A stretch of DNA of 64,000 nucleotides. Origin: an uncultured Tateyamaria sp. (lineage in GTDB: Bacteria > Pseudomonadota > Alphaproteobacteria > Rhodobacterales > Rhodobacteraceae). The notes below the pieces were generated by a model, which saw only the letters and a program-made list of their open reading frames with translations, was not told the origin of the DNA and did no database searches. The stretch spans positions 227,088 through 291,087 of the forward strand of contig NZ_CANNCF010000005.1 in assembly GCF_947503045.1 (NCBI RefSeq), written 5' to 3'. Below, piece after piece: positions 63,964 through 64,000 of the stretch (its first letter is position 1; every line of letters starts with the position of its first letter). The translations under genes and the position numbers were made by a program.

Positions 63964-64000
63964 TTAAGCCACTTTTCTTTCGAATGCGACGGGGCTTTTC
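63964..64000 (-). mobile_element. 3' end of an IS3-family transposase (OrfB), cut by window edge
   Basis: The minus strand reads KSPVAFERKVA and a TAA stop at 63964-63966, the typical C-terminus of IS3-family (IS511/IS407-like) OrfB transposases. Only 11 residues are inside the window. The IS end should lie in the following tens of bases, within 63890-63963. Confidence 0.6.

Overview
The window looks like a chromosomal segment of a marine Rhodobacterales / Roseobacter-group alphaproteobacterium. The basis is the high GC of the core, an Irr-type Fur regulator, poly-hydroxyalkanoate (PHA) genes, several C-terminal VPLPAG sorting tails, and a SAM/SAH riboswitch in front of metK, a class known mainly from Rhodobacterales. 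About 55.5 kb is core and flexible chromosome. From the tRNA-Ser at 55480 to the right edge the sequence is a mobile island with visibly more A+T.

Layout. 1-9.7 kb is a low-oxygen and sulfur neighbourhood: a P-type ATPase (cut by the left edge), phasin, a PHA synthase coupled to a MacAB-like ABC exporter, a flavodoxin, a Crp/Fnr regulator, and a DUF2892/YeeE/YedE set. Three TTGA-N6-TCAA (FNR-type) sites sit 55-67 bp upstream of five of these genes. 9.8-12.4 kb holds fabA and irr (divergent) and a PhyH oxygenase. 12.8-19.1 kb is a type I secretion operon: a 1047-aa RTX/CHRD protein with three repeats of about 180 aa, its ABC exporter and its HlyD adaptor. 19.2-23 kb has an OxyR-like LysR regulator, a VPLPA-CTERM protein, a GNAT enzyme and a glycosyltransferase-like protein.

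23.1-32.1 kb is the conserved miaB-phoH-ybeY-corC-lnt-metK block. It is interrupted by an OmpA/lipoprotein pair and by a VPLPA-CTERM gene. 33-38.9 kb holds another VPLPA-CTERM protein, rpsA, ihfB, a LapA-domain protein, trpF, a GNAT gene and trpB. 39-40.6 kb is an unusual three-gene cluster: two secreted PepSY-like proteins with long Asp/Arg tails and a membrane-anchored LuxR-type HTH protein. 40.6-45.7 kb holds DUF2237, a serine hydrolase, DUF2332, pth, a fourth VPLPA-CTERM gene and rplY. 45.8-50.1 kb holds an MFS transporter, an lldD-like gene, an Acg-type nitroreductase and a MarR regulator, with a cluster of matching operators between the divergent genes. 50.1-55.3 kb holds trmB, aroA-cmk, trpA, a small membrane protein and ychF.

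The island (55.5-64 kb) begins with a large serine recombinase whose reading frame ends antisense to the tRNA-Ser. It carries ParDE, a resolvase, several genes of unknown function, a (TCACAA)7 microsatellite, and at the right edge the 3' end of an IS3-type transposase that appears to have cut into a membrane-protein gene.

The strongest leads for something undescribed are the Asp-tail/PepSY/membrane-HTH cluster, the family of VPLPA-tagged proteins scattered among housekeeping operons, and the recombinase whose C-terminus is encoded by host tRNA sequence.
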